A stretch of 64,000 nucleotides of DNA. Source: Homarus americanus (Eukaryota; Arthropoda; Malacostraca; Decapoda; Nephropidae). Position 1 is the stretch's first letter. Every line of letters starts with the position of its first letter. The notes beneath the pieces were generated by a model. That model had not been told where the DNA came from, searched no databases, and was given only the letters and a program-made list of their open reading frames with translations. The stretch lies in the NCBI RefSeq assembly GCF_018991925.1, contig NW_024744357.1:3859710-3923709 (forward strand), read 5' to 3'. This document shows positions 17,533 to 51,839 of the stretch, piece after piece. The translations under genes and the position numbers were made by a program.

Positions 17533-18205
17533 TTATTATAACTGGCGATGAGCCTTGGGTGTATGGATACGACCCAGAAACGAAAGTTGTCGTCACAATG
17601 AAAGTCACAGGCATCACCAAAGCCAAAGAAGCCATGGCAGGTTCGGAGCAAGGTGAAGCTCATGCTGACAGTTTTTTCGACTACCAGGGTGCTTATTACG
17701 AGTACATTCCAGAAGGCCAAACAATCAATAAAGAGTACTACCGGGGAGTTCTCCGTCGCCTATGGGATGCAGTGCGTCGCAAGAGACGAGAGTTGTGGGA
17801 GGCGGAGGACTGGCAGCTCCACCACAACAATGCTCCAGCCCACTCATCATCCCATCTTATCCAGGGTTTTTTGGCCAAACACAGGATCACACAGTTCCAA
17901 CAGGCTCCCTACTCTCTTGACATGGCTCCCTGCGACTTTTGGCTGTTTTCTAAAATTAAGCTGCCGCTGAAGGGTTCGAGATTTGAGGACACAAATGAGA
18001 TAAAGAAAAATGCAATGAAGATCATGTTGGCGATCCCAAAAACTGACTTTACAAAATGTTTCCAGCAATGGAAGGACCGCTGGGCTAAGTGTGTTGAGTC
18101 CCAAGGGGCCTACTTTGAAGGGGATTAAAGACTGAACTCAGTAAGTAAGCTAGTTTTTTTTCACCTGCTAAAGGTCGGATACTTTTCGATCAGACCTAGT
18201 ATTTC
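17533..18205 (+). pseudogene. mariner transposase fragment, catalytic D changed to N
   Basis: The frame from 17533 starts at ITGDEPWVYGYDPETK, the region of the first catalytic aspartate, and runs to YFEGD and a stop at 18126-18128. The second catalytic site reads HHNNAPAH instead of HHDNAPAH (AAC for GAC). The third, DMAPCDFWLF, is intact, with 35 residues between the second and third sites by my count. The N-terminal DNA-binding half is absent. The end GGTCGGATACTTTTCGATCA near 18170-18195 looks like the 3' inverted terminus. It must be inactive as a transposase. Confidence 0.9.
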
Positions 18206-19185
18206 CGTCGCCCCCTGCAGTAATCACATATCATACTCTTCATGGTTGTTGTTGGTGTTGGGGTGCAGACTATGTATAGATCTACACCTATTTAAAAATG
18301 AAGAGAAAAAAACAGTACTTAGCTACCCTCTGCTGGTTTTACCCTCCCCTGTTGCCTTTAGAGTTGTCTTCTGTTTTTCTTCTCCCTTTTTTCAGTATAC
18401 TTCGGCGATTTGTCGGTATTTATGTGCTATCTCTATGTACTGTACACTGCATTTTGCTATGAATAACGGATTTCATACGCCACTCAGTCCTTTAGAAACA
18501 CAGAAAAAGAAAAGAAAACTTTCTTTGGGACGGTAATAGAATGCCTTTTAGGATAGCCAAGCTTGTTGATTTTTTTATTTTAACAATTATTTCCTTATAT
18601 ACTTTCTTTTCCATATCTCATCAACGACTATATCTCTTTGTGTCATCACTGTGTACACTGTATCTCCCTGTGAATGGTGTATTGTAGGCACAGTTTCAGT
18701 CCTTGAGAAAGCACACAAACAAAATAAAATTAAAAATCTCTGTGGCACCTATAACATGACTTGGTTTCTGCTGGCAGTGGTGCCTTACCAGCTTGCTTGC
18801 CAATTTGTATTCACTTTAAATTATTTACAACCTCTTCCGCAGTCACTGATGACTATGAACTGATTTAACGAAAGGCACAGTACTACACTCCCTGGTTGGC
18901 CTTTATCACAGCCGTGACCACAACTCCATAAAATAAATTTAATAAAAGTTTTATCATATGGCAATGATTTTGTGGTTGTAGGCCTCTTGAGTTTTCAAAT
19001 ATACATTCGCATTTAGCATTAAAAATCCTACATCGATTTACACTTTCACATCACCAGGACGATCTTGATGTTCTTATGTAATCTCTGTCCAATTTCTGCC
19101 GCTTAACAACGAAGGCCCGAATGCCAAACTTGCTTTGTTACAGAGACGCAACACGACCCGACCCGCTCGCCTACTACGCCTACCA
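18206..19185. other. intergenic, no gene supported
   Basis: AT-rich; short ORFs only, without recognisable motifs or splice context. Confidence 0.5.
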
Positions 19186-19560
19186 CAGACTGTTCCAAGA
19201 GTTTACAATAAATTCTCACTATGAAAAAGTTTTTCCCTCATAGTTTTCTGGACTTGTGGCTTCTTCAACCTTGAGCTTTGACCCCTTGTGGGGCGGGCAT
19301 CTGCCACGCGACTCAGTAGTGCCCTCTGAGATGATTATAAACCTCAATTAGGTCATCCCTTGCCTGCCTATAATATAAACTAGGCAGTTGTGGTCGTTCT
19401 AATCTCTCTGGATAACTGAGGTGCCATTGTGCACATCTAGGGGACCAGACGGGGAAACACCTCACTCTTGAATAACATTACAAAGGACGGATCTTCTTGA
19501 TATTTGAACGACCTTATGACAATATGACATACTAGTTTAGTTGCTTGATTCACCTGTCAC
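19186..19560 (-). mobile_element. degraded 3' part of family A LINE
   Basis: Minus-strand sequence matches the region encoding ANFFGVRVVNSWNNLPESV backwards to the LVTIFKSEV segment, with many substitutions and small deletions. Recognisable words include GGCTTCTTCAACCTTGAGCT and GACCCCTTGTGGGGCGGGCA on the plus strand. It is the oldest-looking copy in the window. Confidence 0.75.
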
Positions 19561-21776
19561 AGGTCATTTATCCTGGAAATACAGTACAGAAAACATGACA
19601 AAAATAAAAGTATTATTTTGTGCTGTAATAAGATATATTACTGTGCATCTAAAGAATTGTACATCCCTTCTCCAATAAATCTTCACAATCAGCATAGAAC
19701 CAGAATACATACAGTAATTATGCAGTAAAGTTCATTCTCATTCACTATGTTTCTTTGGTATTGCAAACTAAATTTTACTGAAAAGAACATAAGCAATCAT
19801 CACTGAAGGTAATGGTACTGTAAACCCCGGCAAAGTTTTGACGCCAAATAGGGCCTTAAACGTGGCATATACAGTATTTACAGAAAATACTAATCATAAA
19901 ACTCATCCTAGATATCAGTTATATAAAGTTGTACAACTAATTTCATTCTGATCTGCCAAACCTTTCTCAAGTCATTGCTCAGAAATAAATAAAAAGATGG
20001 AGGAAAGGACAGGGTTAGCATATATGTCTTTCACTGAAAATATTGATTGCACAAAAATAACTGTTACAGGGGATCACATTGCATTTTGTTACAAGAAAAC
20101 TCCCCAAGTGAAAAGCATGTGTAATATTAGCTATATGGACTTGTCTGTGATTTGTTTATCACTGCACAATAGATTCCATTACTGTGGTTATTATTTCTGA
20201 AAATTTTGTCTTTTGTGCTAGTCCAAGGTAAATGATAGATAATTAAGAGTTTGAAAGATGTATTCTTTGCACTGGAAAAGACATTTGAGCTGAGAAAAAG
20301 CGTATATCTTAATCAGATTTGTAAAATAATTAATCACAAATGCAATAATAGCACTTACACAGAACAAATATACAAATCATAGTTGAAAGACAAACACAAG
20401 ACAACTGGTTTCTTGATAGCGAAGGCAATTCAAGACGTTGAGCCAGTAAGACCTACAGCATAACTAACTGATGCTACAACATCATCATAGGTACATCATG
20501 TGACAAATAATCTCACCAAACATTTCTAAATTATAAGTTTTCTCTTACTTGAATTTTTTTTAAGCATACTGTTTACAATATATTTTGCAGTAAGGATACA
20601 TGGTAATAATATATATATCATAGATGCTGCTTGTAACACTTATTTCCAAAACAAGGTGCTTGTACAGTAATTCTGAAGTTGTAAATAATTAGTGGATACA
20701 GTTGATGTGCAATGATTCAAGTAATGCACATATTGCTAGTGTTACTAGTCTAATCCAGTCAGTACATTACCCAGTCATTTGGATGATTTGTTATTACTGT
20801 ATAATGTGTTCATAAGCTGTACAGTACAGTATCTGCATTTTAGACCACTTGATATGTGATCAGACTTGTAATATGTTGGAACATTTCACGGTTACTGTAA
20901 CTTGGGTTTTCGTTTGTCAAACATGCAAGAGGAGAACTTCAAGATATTAGGTTAATATGGCAGGAAGGATAATCTACCTAGGAACAGGTATCAATTGGCT
21001 CTTGGTGAACATCCTAAGGTAAATAATGAGAAGCAAACCAGAATTTCATAATTTTCATGTTAACTGGTGAACAGGTTATTGCAGCTACACGTTTATGCAA
21101 GAAAAGTTATTCATCACAACACAAGTACAGTACTGAACCATTGTTGATGTATTTGAATATATTCTATCAGGAGAATACTGCACAGTACAGTACTGTTGTT
21201 TGAGGATGCAACTACTCTCTCAAGACAAGGATATCACTCCAATCCAGTGTGGTATGAAGATAAAGAACTGAAAGTTGCAAGATAAATAATGCCGAGAGCT
21301 AACCACTCTTCTAGTAATCAGTTCTATTGAGTGAGTGAAGATACATTACATCAGTGGCGTATTCTTAATGAATGCAAGGCATACATTACATGCCTAGTAG
21401 AATGCAATATATATTTTGAAATAGTATCTTCAATAATACAGACTTAATTTTAGTCTTCACTCAGGAAAGTCGAGGAGACTCAGCGTCCTTCAATGCATGC
21501 AGGATAAGCCGCATGCCCTCAATGGACATATAGACGTAACCATCCTATCAATAACATGCTAAAATGAAGTTTATTGTGTTAGAGCATAAGGAATTTGAGC
21601 CATTTGTCAAATTTATTACTGTATTCCTTAATAAGCATGAAGTTTTATGTTAAACGGTGATATTATATTACCAAAGAGTTGTTGTTCCATAAGAGTGGCT
21701 ATTTAATAAGGTTTCTGTAAATGTAATTGGTACAAATGCAAGCACTTCGAAAACTGCATTCACTTATCGAGAGGCT

Positions 21777-21825
21777 ATGTAGACCAGCTGCGGCTCTCCG
21801 TCAGCTGGACAAAACTGGTCTACAT
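21777..21825. repeat. short perfect stem with 27-nt loop
   Basis: ATGTAGACCAG (21777-21787) pairs perfectly with CTGGTCTACAT (21815-21825). A second CAGCTG-based pairing lies inside. It is the only GC-rich word in several hundred bases of AT-rich sequence. Confidence 0.6.
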
Positions 21826-22740
21826 TATTATTTTTAATATTTCTAAATAACCATACAGTCTGCTTTCAATTATAGTCTTTAACTTATGAAAGTTATTCAG
21901 TTTTCTGTTTTACTTGAAGTAATAACCGGATCATATAAATAAAAATATTTACTAATTATTTAAATGTTCGGCAACAAGATCATTGGCAACTTTACAGAGG
22001 GCCAGCTTTGTGCATGATGCCTAGTCAATTCTTTTAACTACTTTAATTCTAAATTACTGTAGATCACACTGAAAGCTTAATATTCTTTTGCCTTAAGTAT
22101 TTTTGCACCCATTATTTAATGATTTATAATAGATACTTTGTCAAATGCCACCGATATAATTTAAAAAATTAGGTGCTTAGAAAAGCTTGACAACCCTTCT
22201 TTAAAGAAAGGCCATATCTTACTTGATATTTAATTTGATAACTATTATACTGTATGTGGGTGTTCTGCATGCCTCATCAGTACAACCACGGTACACCACT
22301 GCATTACATAGATATCAGCTTTACAATTAACTTCCAAGAGCCTGTTTGTTCACCAAGTTATATGACCACCTTACTGCTAAAATACCTGTACACATTGTGG
22401 TACCACCTGTTCCATTTCTTACACTTCGCAATTAATCTCCTTCAGAGATATACGAGTCTGAACATTTAATAGACATTTGCCAACCATTTCTTAATGTTGA
22501 TGTGGTAACACGTGTGATGGCGATGTCAATTGCAGAAAAAGCAGCCTGAAAATTTACATACCTGTACAGCAATTTCTTTATGCAAGAAATGTATCAGAGC
22601 AACATAATGCAGTGGATATATTTTTTTGCAACACTAAGAGTCCTCACACTATTAGTCAAGTAAATTTAGTGGTGGTTTAATCTGAGAAGTGGACCATGAA
22701 CTACTGGGTATATTGCCCGTGTTATCGTGTGCTCACAATT

Positions 22741-22800
22741 TTTTTTTTTATCATATTCACCACTTATCAGCTTACTAGCCGTTTGGGCGGTTTATCCAGT
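22741..22800 (-). repeat. LINE/SINE tail fragment
   Basis: On the minus strand the words CGCCCAAACGGCTAGTAAGC, then TGATAAGTGGTGAA and a poly-A-like end match the 3' terminus of family A LINEs. It could be the tail of either a LINE or a SINE that shares it. Confidence 0.6.
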
Positions 22801-25265
22801 GTTAGTACATTACATCTTTGATATCAAACCAGTTAATCCTGTGAAGAAACATTTTCATTTAAATATATTTGGTATAGCTATGCTCTAATTCTTACTGATC
22901 TATATTTAGTGTGCAGTTAAGAATCACTTGGTTTCTGAGGTCAGTGGAGTAGCTACTTTGTCATGAACTGCAATAATACTTTTTTGTATATTTCTAAAAA
23001 AAATTTGTCAACTTATGAAAAAGTAGGCCGAGTTTGTCACAACATGGCATCTTGAAATATTGTTAAATTACGCACTTTTTCACTTTTGCAATCCCTTCCC
23101 CGCAGTAATGAAGGGTGGTCAGAACCAAAGGTAAAAACATCCACTCTTCATTTGCTGTCATCCATTGCCTCTTACTGCTGTAACATCCCCATAATCCACT
23201 CAACACTTGTTTCCTTTATGTTCACCTCTCTCACTTTTCTTGGCCTTCACTTAATCATTCCTTCTCCTTGATCTTAGTCTCCCCCCTCCCCCCCACTGCT
23301 GAATTATACTTTTCACTAAAAAATCACTTCCAGTTCTCTCATCAAGTCCAGACCTAGCACACCCTACTCAGGTCTACCTTAACACTTTTGGGTTTGGGTA
23401 GGCACTCCCCCAATGAGATGCTTGGGGTCTGGCTTGTTACTCATCTCACTGCACTTGAATGTGCCACACGAGAGTCAGAACAAGCTTGCTATTTGAGATA
23501 AAAGGGTGGGATTTGCTGCATTAGTGTTGTAAATAAATTATCTACAAGCAATTTCACATACTGTAACTAATCAAAATAAAATTATTTCTATACTTAAGCG
23601 CGAGTAAAAGGCAACAGGAGGCACCATACTATCACCACATGGTGCATCTCCTTACATTATTTATGTTTTCCCACCCCTCCACCCTTACCAGCAACAGAAG
23701 GCATGGTTCAAAACTCTTACGACACTGTTATGAATACTGTATATAAAATCACTTTGATGAATGAAAAATCAGCACGAGAAAATGCATCATTGACACACAA
23801 AGGGAAACTGGTGTGGTAACTTAACCTTAGAGGGCAGTCTACATGGTTGCCATATGTGTGACTTGCAAATCTAACGTTCATACGCAAACGTAAAATTATT
23901 TTATTTAAATTTTTTACTTCATTCGTAAATTTGTGTATGAAAACCCTAAAGCGAAAATTTATATACGCAATTTTGCTTCTAAAAAACCCAAGTGTGTTAA
24001 TCGTCCCACATACCCGGTATTGCTCTCAAGCATGTTATTTGTTAAGTTGGTTCCTTCCCATTGCATCCAAGATTCCCCGTTTCACCTTATACAGTAGTAA
24101 TGTTGGCTCATTGGTAGCCCTATACTGTACAGTACTGTACTACTCACTTTCTTCTTTGACTCTTGATTGAATTTGCCATCCATTGTTCCATGTGCAAACA
24201 CATATAATCCCTTATTTGTTTAACACTCCAAATTATACTACGTAATCAAAGTAATTATATCTTGAAAAGTCGTTAACGTGAGAATACTATTAAAAAATGA
24301 AGTATGACCAACCGCAAGTACAGTATTATAATAAACATTTCTATGATACAGTGAGTATGTACTTGGGAGCGAGTCAAATGTAAATATATAGACTAGATGT
24401 CAAACCCCATAAGAATACTGTACACATTTATAGTGTGTACCAAAGTAAGGTACAAGTGTGAATAAATATCTAAATACTGATGTGGCACTTGGACTAACTC
24501 CAGTAAACCAGTTTGCATCTTAAATGTCAGTTTTTATAGATTGTTTAGTATTTTTCCTATTAACCAAACCCACAACAGAATAATTTGTACTAATAAAGGA
24601 TTCTAACCAGATTAACTCCACAAAACAGTCTAGTCCTATAATGTTGCCAAACAAAAAAGTACTCAATGTCTCTTCTCCTTTTTGTGTGGGCTTCCATCTA
24701 GATTATTAACAAGTGAAGAGTAAGAGTGAGCAACTGTCCTTACACAGAAAAATCAACTTTAGGCCTTTAATGAATTCACAAAATGGATCTCCAAGTCAGA
24801 TTGTACATACCCAATACAGTACAGTAATTTTGCTCGAGTTACATTATTTCTGTGCATTTTTCCCAGTTTCCAGAGGAAAAAATCAGTTATTTAAAGCAGA
24901 ATCAGCCCTAAGTTTGATTTGGTCAGGAATGTAAAACTTGTACTTAAAAGTCATTATGCAAGCTTAATCATTCAAATTTTGTAGGTTAAAAAAAAAAAAG
25001 TAATATGAAAAATGAAAAACTTTTTCATTCAATTATTTTATATGGCTCATTCTTTGATCTGCCCTCAAATTATCAACATCCATGAAATAAGACTGTCATA
25101 GAAAATGCCTATAAAATACCGGTTATGTACAAGCCAGTTGTAGCCCAGCAATTCATCTAAAATTGGCTGGCACCATGGAAACAAAATACAGTACACCTTC
25201 CCTTTATGTAAATAACTTGATTTTTGAAGTGACAAATATAATAAACATGGAAGCACAAATACTTT

Positions 25266-25395
<130 letters not shown>

Positions 25396-26343
25396 TTTAA
25401 AACATCCATAAATTGTTAAATAAGTATGATTTAGTGAATTGGTACTTTTGGAAAGTTTCCAGTGCACAAGCCTTTTAACAATATGATGATTATGGTAAAT
25501 TACTGTACATATTATAGCACCAGGTATATGTAACATAAACACGATTCTTTTTTCAGGCTCGGATGCACAATAAAATTCACTGAACTTTAGAGTACCTGAA
25601 AATGACACTGTATGTTGACTATAAATTTGACATTTCTCATCACTTACTACAACACAGAATTCTGAATGTGTCTATGCAATAGCCCCTTTAAGATCACCAC
25701 CTAATGATGAAGACAAAAAGAAATCTGCATATCCATTTTTTCCCTACATAAAAGTGTAACTAAGTTGCACATTTTATGGTCACAAAATATGAAAATAACT
25801 TTGTCTCTTTTCCAAAAAATGCTGCAAAAGTAGCTATAAATTAACAGAATAAGTTACAGAAAGGATATAAATTTTTCACCATACTGTACACTCTCAAAAG
25901 TTCTGTTCTTATTTGCTGCATATTCTACAATAAAGTGAACTAGTGTCTCCACTACTGTACATGAAACACTAGCCCAATAAGATCACATCATTGTGGGGGA
26001 TACCCAAGACTCAGCACATGTGCAAAGATGTCTTCAATATTTACCGGCAACAACCAATTGATTTTTCATCCAATTCCTGCTCATTGCTAAGGTTAATAAT
26101 AAAAAAAATATTTAGAATCGTTTACGAACCCTCATGGATATATTTATGAATAAACCACATTAACATGGTTAACCAAGATCTATGAAAACTGGGCTCAGGG
26201 AGAGGCTAAGTTTCAGGTAAACTCAGCCTGTTCAACCATGGAAAAAAATCATTATGAAGTTGGACCCTGGGACCATCAAGAGGTTCAACATCTACACAAT
26301 CAAAAGTTGACCTCAAGTCTCTAGCATGAGTTTACAAACTACC

Positions 26344-26450
<107 letters not shown>

Positions 26451-27585
26451 ATCATGCCAGTATGCTGAAACAGTTGCTATAGTTTCCCTCTTTGAAACCC
26501 AAAATTCAACTTCCTCATATTCATAAATAAATCATGTTAACACAGTTCATCAGTTCAGGTGTTAACTGCCCAGAATGAAACGAGTGTTCAGGTCAGTTAC
26601 ACATCACTCAGGAATGTTGAGGTTCTTTGAGTGATTGTGACTGACTAAATCCCCTGGCTTCCTTGGCATATAACATCTTTACTTTCACAATATCTTTGGT
26701 AACGTAACAAAATTTGAACCTTATAATACTGAATTTATCACACAAAGTGTGTATACAGAGTTATCACAACCACTACTCATCAATATCAATGAAATTTACA
26801 AACCTAACTAAGGAAAAATTGTCAAAATAAATCACAATACTGCAACACTGCAGTTAATCCCTAAGTACATCATCAACACATGCAAACCCCAGAGACAAGT
26901 TTGAACGAGGTAAGAACGTTAGCTTCCATTACTAAATGCTAGTAACCCGACTGCAGTACATAACAGCACCAAATACTCTTTGCTTTTAAAAAATAAAGTA
27001 CTGTACCAGATAACTCAATCCTAGGAATTATATATTTTAGTATACTTATTTCAGATCCCACATGTAGGATTTGGATACTGTACATCCATTTACTTTTGAA
27101 TGGAAGAATATACCGGTACTCGGTACTGAAATGTTTGACTTCAGATATACAGGAATGCTGTACGTTGCAATGACAAATAATGCAATATCTCATACCTCAA
27201 CATTAAGTTGCATGTAACACAATAACCTGCTGTGCATGAGGATGAAACCCCTCCCACTTTTCATGTACAATGTTTGTTATCCTACTTGAAAAGGATTAAA
27301 TTACATTTCTTCTTTTAACAGATTCCTAACTTTATAGAACAGAATAAGGCAAATAGGGTAGGAATGCAAAACCCTGACATAGCAAGACAGAACAAGGCAA
27401 TAAAGGGTAGGAACTCATGTCTAACTAAATAAAACATACTGCATTGCCTATTTTCTCCTCCAGTGTTTTTGAATTAAAAAAAAAAGACAAAATGCACACA
27501 TGCTGAGGTTGTTTTCAACTGAATTTACACACATGCTCCCATATCAACAGCAATTATGTCTGAAAGTCTTCTAAACGTCTAACTA

Positions 27586-28471
27586 CAGGTATTCCCCAAT
27601 TTACAAATGGGTTCTGTTCCTGAAAACCTTCCATAAATAACACTTTTTTTTTAAATTGGATCACATTTTCTCATTTCACTGACTATTTATAAAAACAGAG
27701 ATACTTTAATAGGGTGTGTGAGAGGGAGGGGGGAGGGATCCTCCAAAAGGCTCAACATGCTACAAAACATGTTTTTAGAAATTTTTGTTGTACACAGTGC
27801 TAAAAAGCCAATAATAATGAGGGGTGAAAAAGCCTTCAGTGGAAAACGGAGGTTAGTTGGTGAGGAACTGTGCCACGGGTTGTGATGCAGTGCAAGGCTG
27901 TGAGGCCTAGCCAAGCCACATGATTTTATTATGGTAGTGATGCACCAACAGTAAGTCTTCTGCACTGTGCATATACAGTATACATTTTGAGATGTTTTGA
28001 TTTCACTGGATTTGATTTTTGATGATGTTTTATCTGAAGAAAAATGCTAAACTTATCCATGTAACATTTTATTGTTTTTACCGACAATAGATTAAACTCT
28101 GGGATACTAATGACATCTGTGTTCCTAGTTGAAATATCTTGAGATAGTGTCTTGCCACAGCTTCATTTAGTGATTCTGTGAGCCATGATAATTAAAATAC
28201 TATTTGTACAGTAATTAATTTTTAGCTTAGCTAATCACTTGTAATACAGTACAATACTGTATGTTGTGTTTAGTTTCAATGTCTTTGTAAACTGACCAGG
28301 TCCAGTACAGGAATCCCTGAAATGCCTGTGTCAGCACCTCAGCATCTTCCAATGCTGTGAGAGGAGACAATAACTTCGGATTTTTCACATGACAATTGAA
28401 AAATGAAATTTTTTCCTTCCATAAACGAACAGATTTTCATAAACCATATTTTTGTAAATCGGGGACTGCCT
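27586..28471. mobile_element. pogo/Tigger-like non-autonomous DNA transposon
   Basis: The ends are inverted: left TA|CAGGTATTCCCCAATTTACA, right (reverse complement) TA|CAGGCAGTCCCCGATTTACA, with TA duplicated on both sides. Length 886 bp. No transposase frame is visible inside, so it depends on another element. The right end lies about 320 bp past the EGLN stop codon, so the gene's 3' untranslated region may run into it. Confidence 0.75.
28068..28073 (-). promoter_or_regulatory. candidate EGLN poly(A) signal inside the transposon
   Basis: AATAAA on the minus strand, about 720 nt past the EGLN stop. I saw no AATAAA or ATTAAA between 28790 and 28472, so the first usable signal appears to lie in the pogo-like element. 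Confidence 0.3.
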
Positions 28472-28790
28472 GTAATTACTTCATATCAAAATAACCTTTT
28501 ATGGGGGTCAGGAGGTCTCATCTTTCTCTTTGCCAACAGTTCCTGAAATCAGGAGGTGAAAAAAATCATATCCTGTACAGTATCGAGTTTTCTCACGTTC
28601 TAGTATCATTATGGCACACAATCATTCACTTCAAATGTCTCAACACTAATCACGATCATTATATTAATGTTGGTGAAGGTCATAAGAGACCAGTCTTTCA
28701 ATAGGTTTGCATGATGGGGGGAGTAACAACTGCAGAACACTGAGTCGTATGATGAGACTGGCTTGGGTGACACAGTGGAGGAGCAACTCG

Positions 28791-50441
<21,651 letters not shown>

Positions 50442-50680
50442 TACACTTGAAATGCGTCAGTCACTTTCACAAATACAGTTCGATTATTGTCATAATATGG
50501 TCAATACATCATCGCTCTTCTCCAAGAACCACTGTCTGGGCTCGTTATTGTGTAGTGTTGGGGTCCAACATGCCAGCTCTGAGCTTCCAGTCCTGAGGCT
50601 TGTTCATCACCTGCCATTCAGTATACTGTATCTTATCCTCGACCAAGGTTAGTGGCAATCACTTTCTGCACTTCTCACGG

Positions 50681-51011
50681 CACGTTACAGCTTTTATTCC
50701 AAACTTACACTAAGTGTTCCTACAATAATTAGCACAGGGATATCCTCACGCGTCGGGATCTGTAGAAACAGTGGCATCGTGTGACTCCCTCACCTCTCCC
50801 AAGTGTCTCGCTCAGCTGTTGCCCCACTACCTGTGTTATCCAGCTGCACGGTCACGTCCTGCATATATTAACAATAATGCCCCTAGTTGTGGTTTGATTC
50901 ACCGTTTACCAATATCACTGCAAATCAACTGCTACTAACACGTTTTAATTTAATTAGTATGGAAACTACAGACTGATATAAGGTAAAATTACTCATAAAA
51001 AATGAAACGTG
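50681..51011. promoter_or_regulatory. cluster of HRE-like RCGTG cores upstream of EGLN
   Basis: Minus-strand ACGTG at 50681-50685, GCGTG at 50747-50751, ACGTG at 50853-50857 and 50939-50943; plus-strand ACGTG at 51007-51011. The 50853 site is followed on the same strand by CACAG (50835-50831), an arrangement like the HIF ancillary word. HIF induction of PHD genes is known in animals; here it is inferred only. The true transcription start is unknown. Confidence 0.35.
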
Positions 51012-51361
51012 GCAACTTTCAGCAGTTGTCAAATATGTATTTAATAGAGTACGAGGAAGAAAGTTAGAAACGAGCAGAATCATAATAAAGCTTGCAACTG
51101 CTGGGTGTTTGTTGCTCTATTCCTTGGTTTAATTAATAGCTAGCTATTATCAACATTTTAGATAAAACAAAGACATGAGGAAAATCTTACAACAATCAAC
51201 ATTGTGTCAGTAATGTGTTGCCAGCAACTCGTGGGCTGGCGGGGTGGAATAAATACCAGTTCTCTCCATCCTTAAGATACCAATACTTTGGAAAAAAAAA
51301 TTTAATAGAATAAAAACGGTCAAATGAAGGTATACTCCTCAAAATTATATAAGTTTTGACT

Positions 51362-51664
<303 letters not shown>

Positions 51665-51710
51665 TATATATGCAAATACACACATATATATGCATAACCT
51701 TGTATTATCA

Positions 51711-51712
<2 letters not shown>

Positions 51713-51800
<88 letters not shown>

Positions 51801-51826
51801 TATATACCTGTATATATATATATATA
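51713..51826. repeat. (TA)n microsatellite
   Basis: TA run broken once by CAGTATATACCTG at about 51798-51810, then a T run. Confidence 0.95.
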
Positions 51827-51839
51827 TTTTTTTTTTTGT

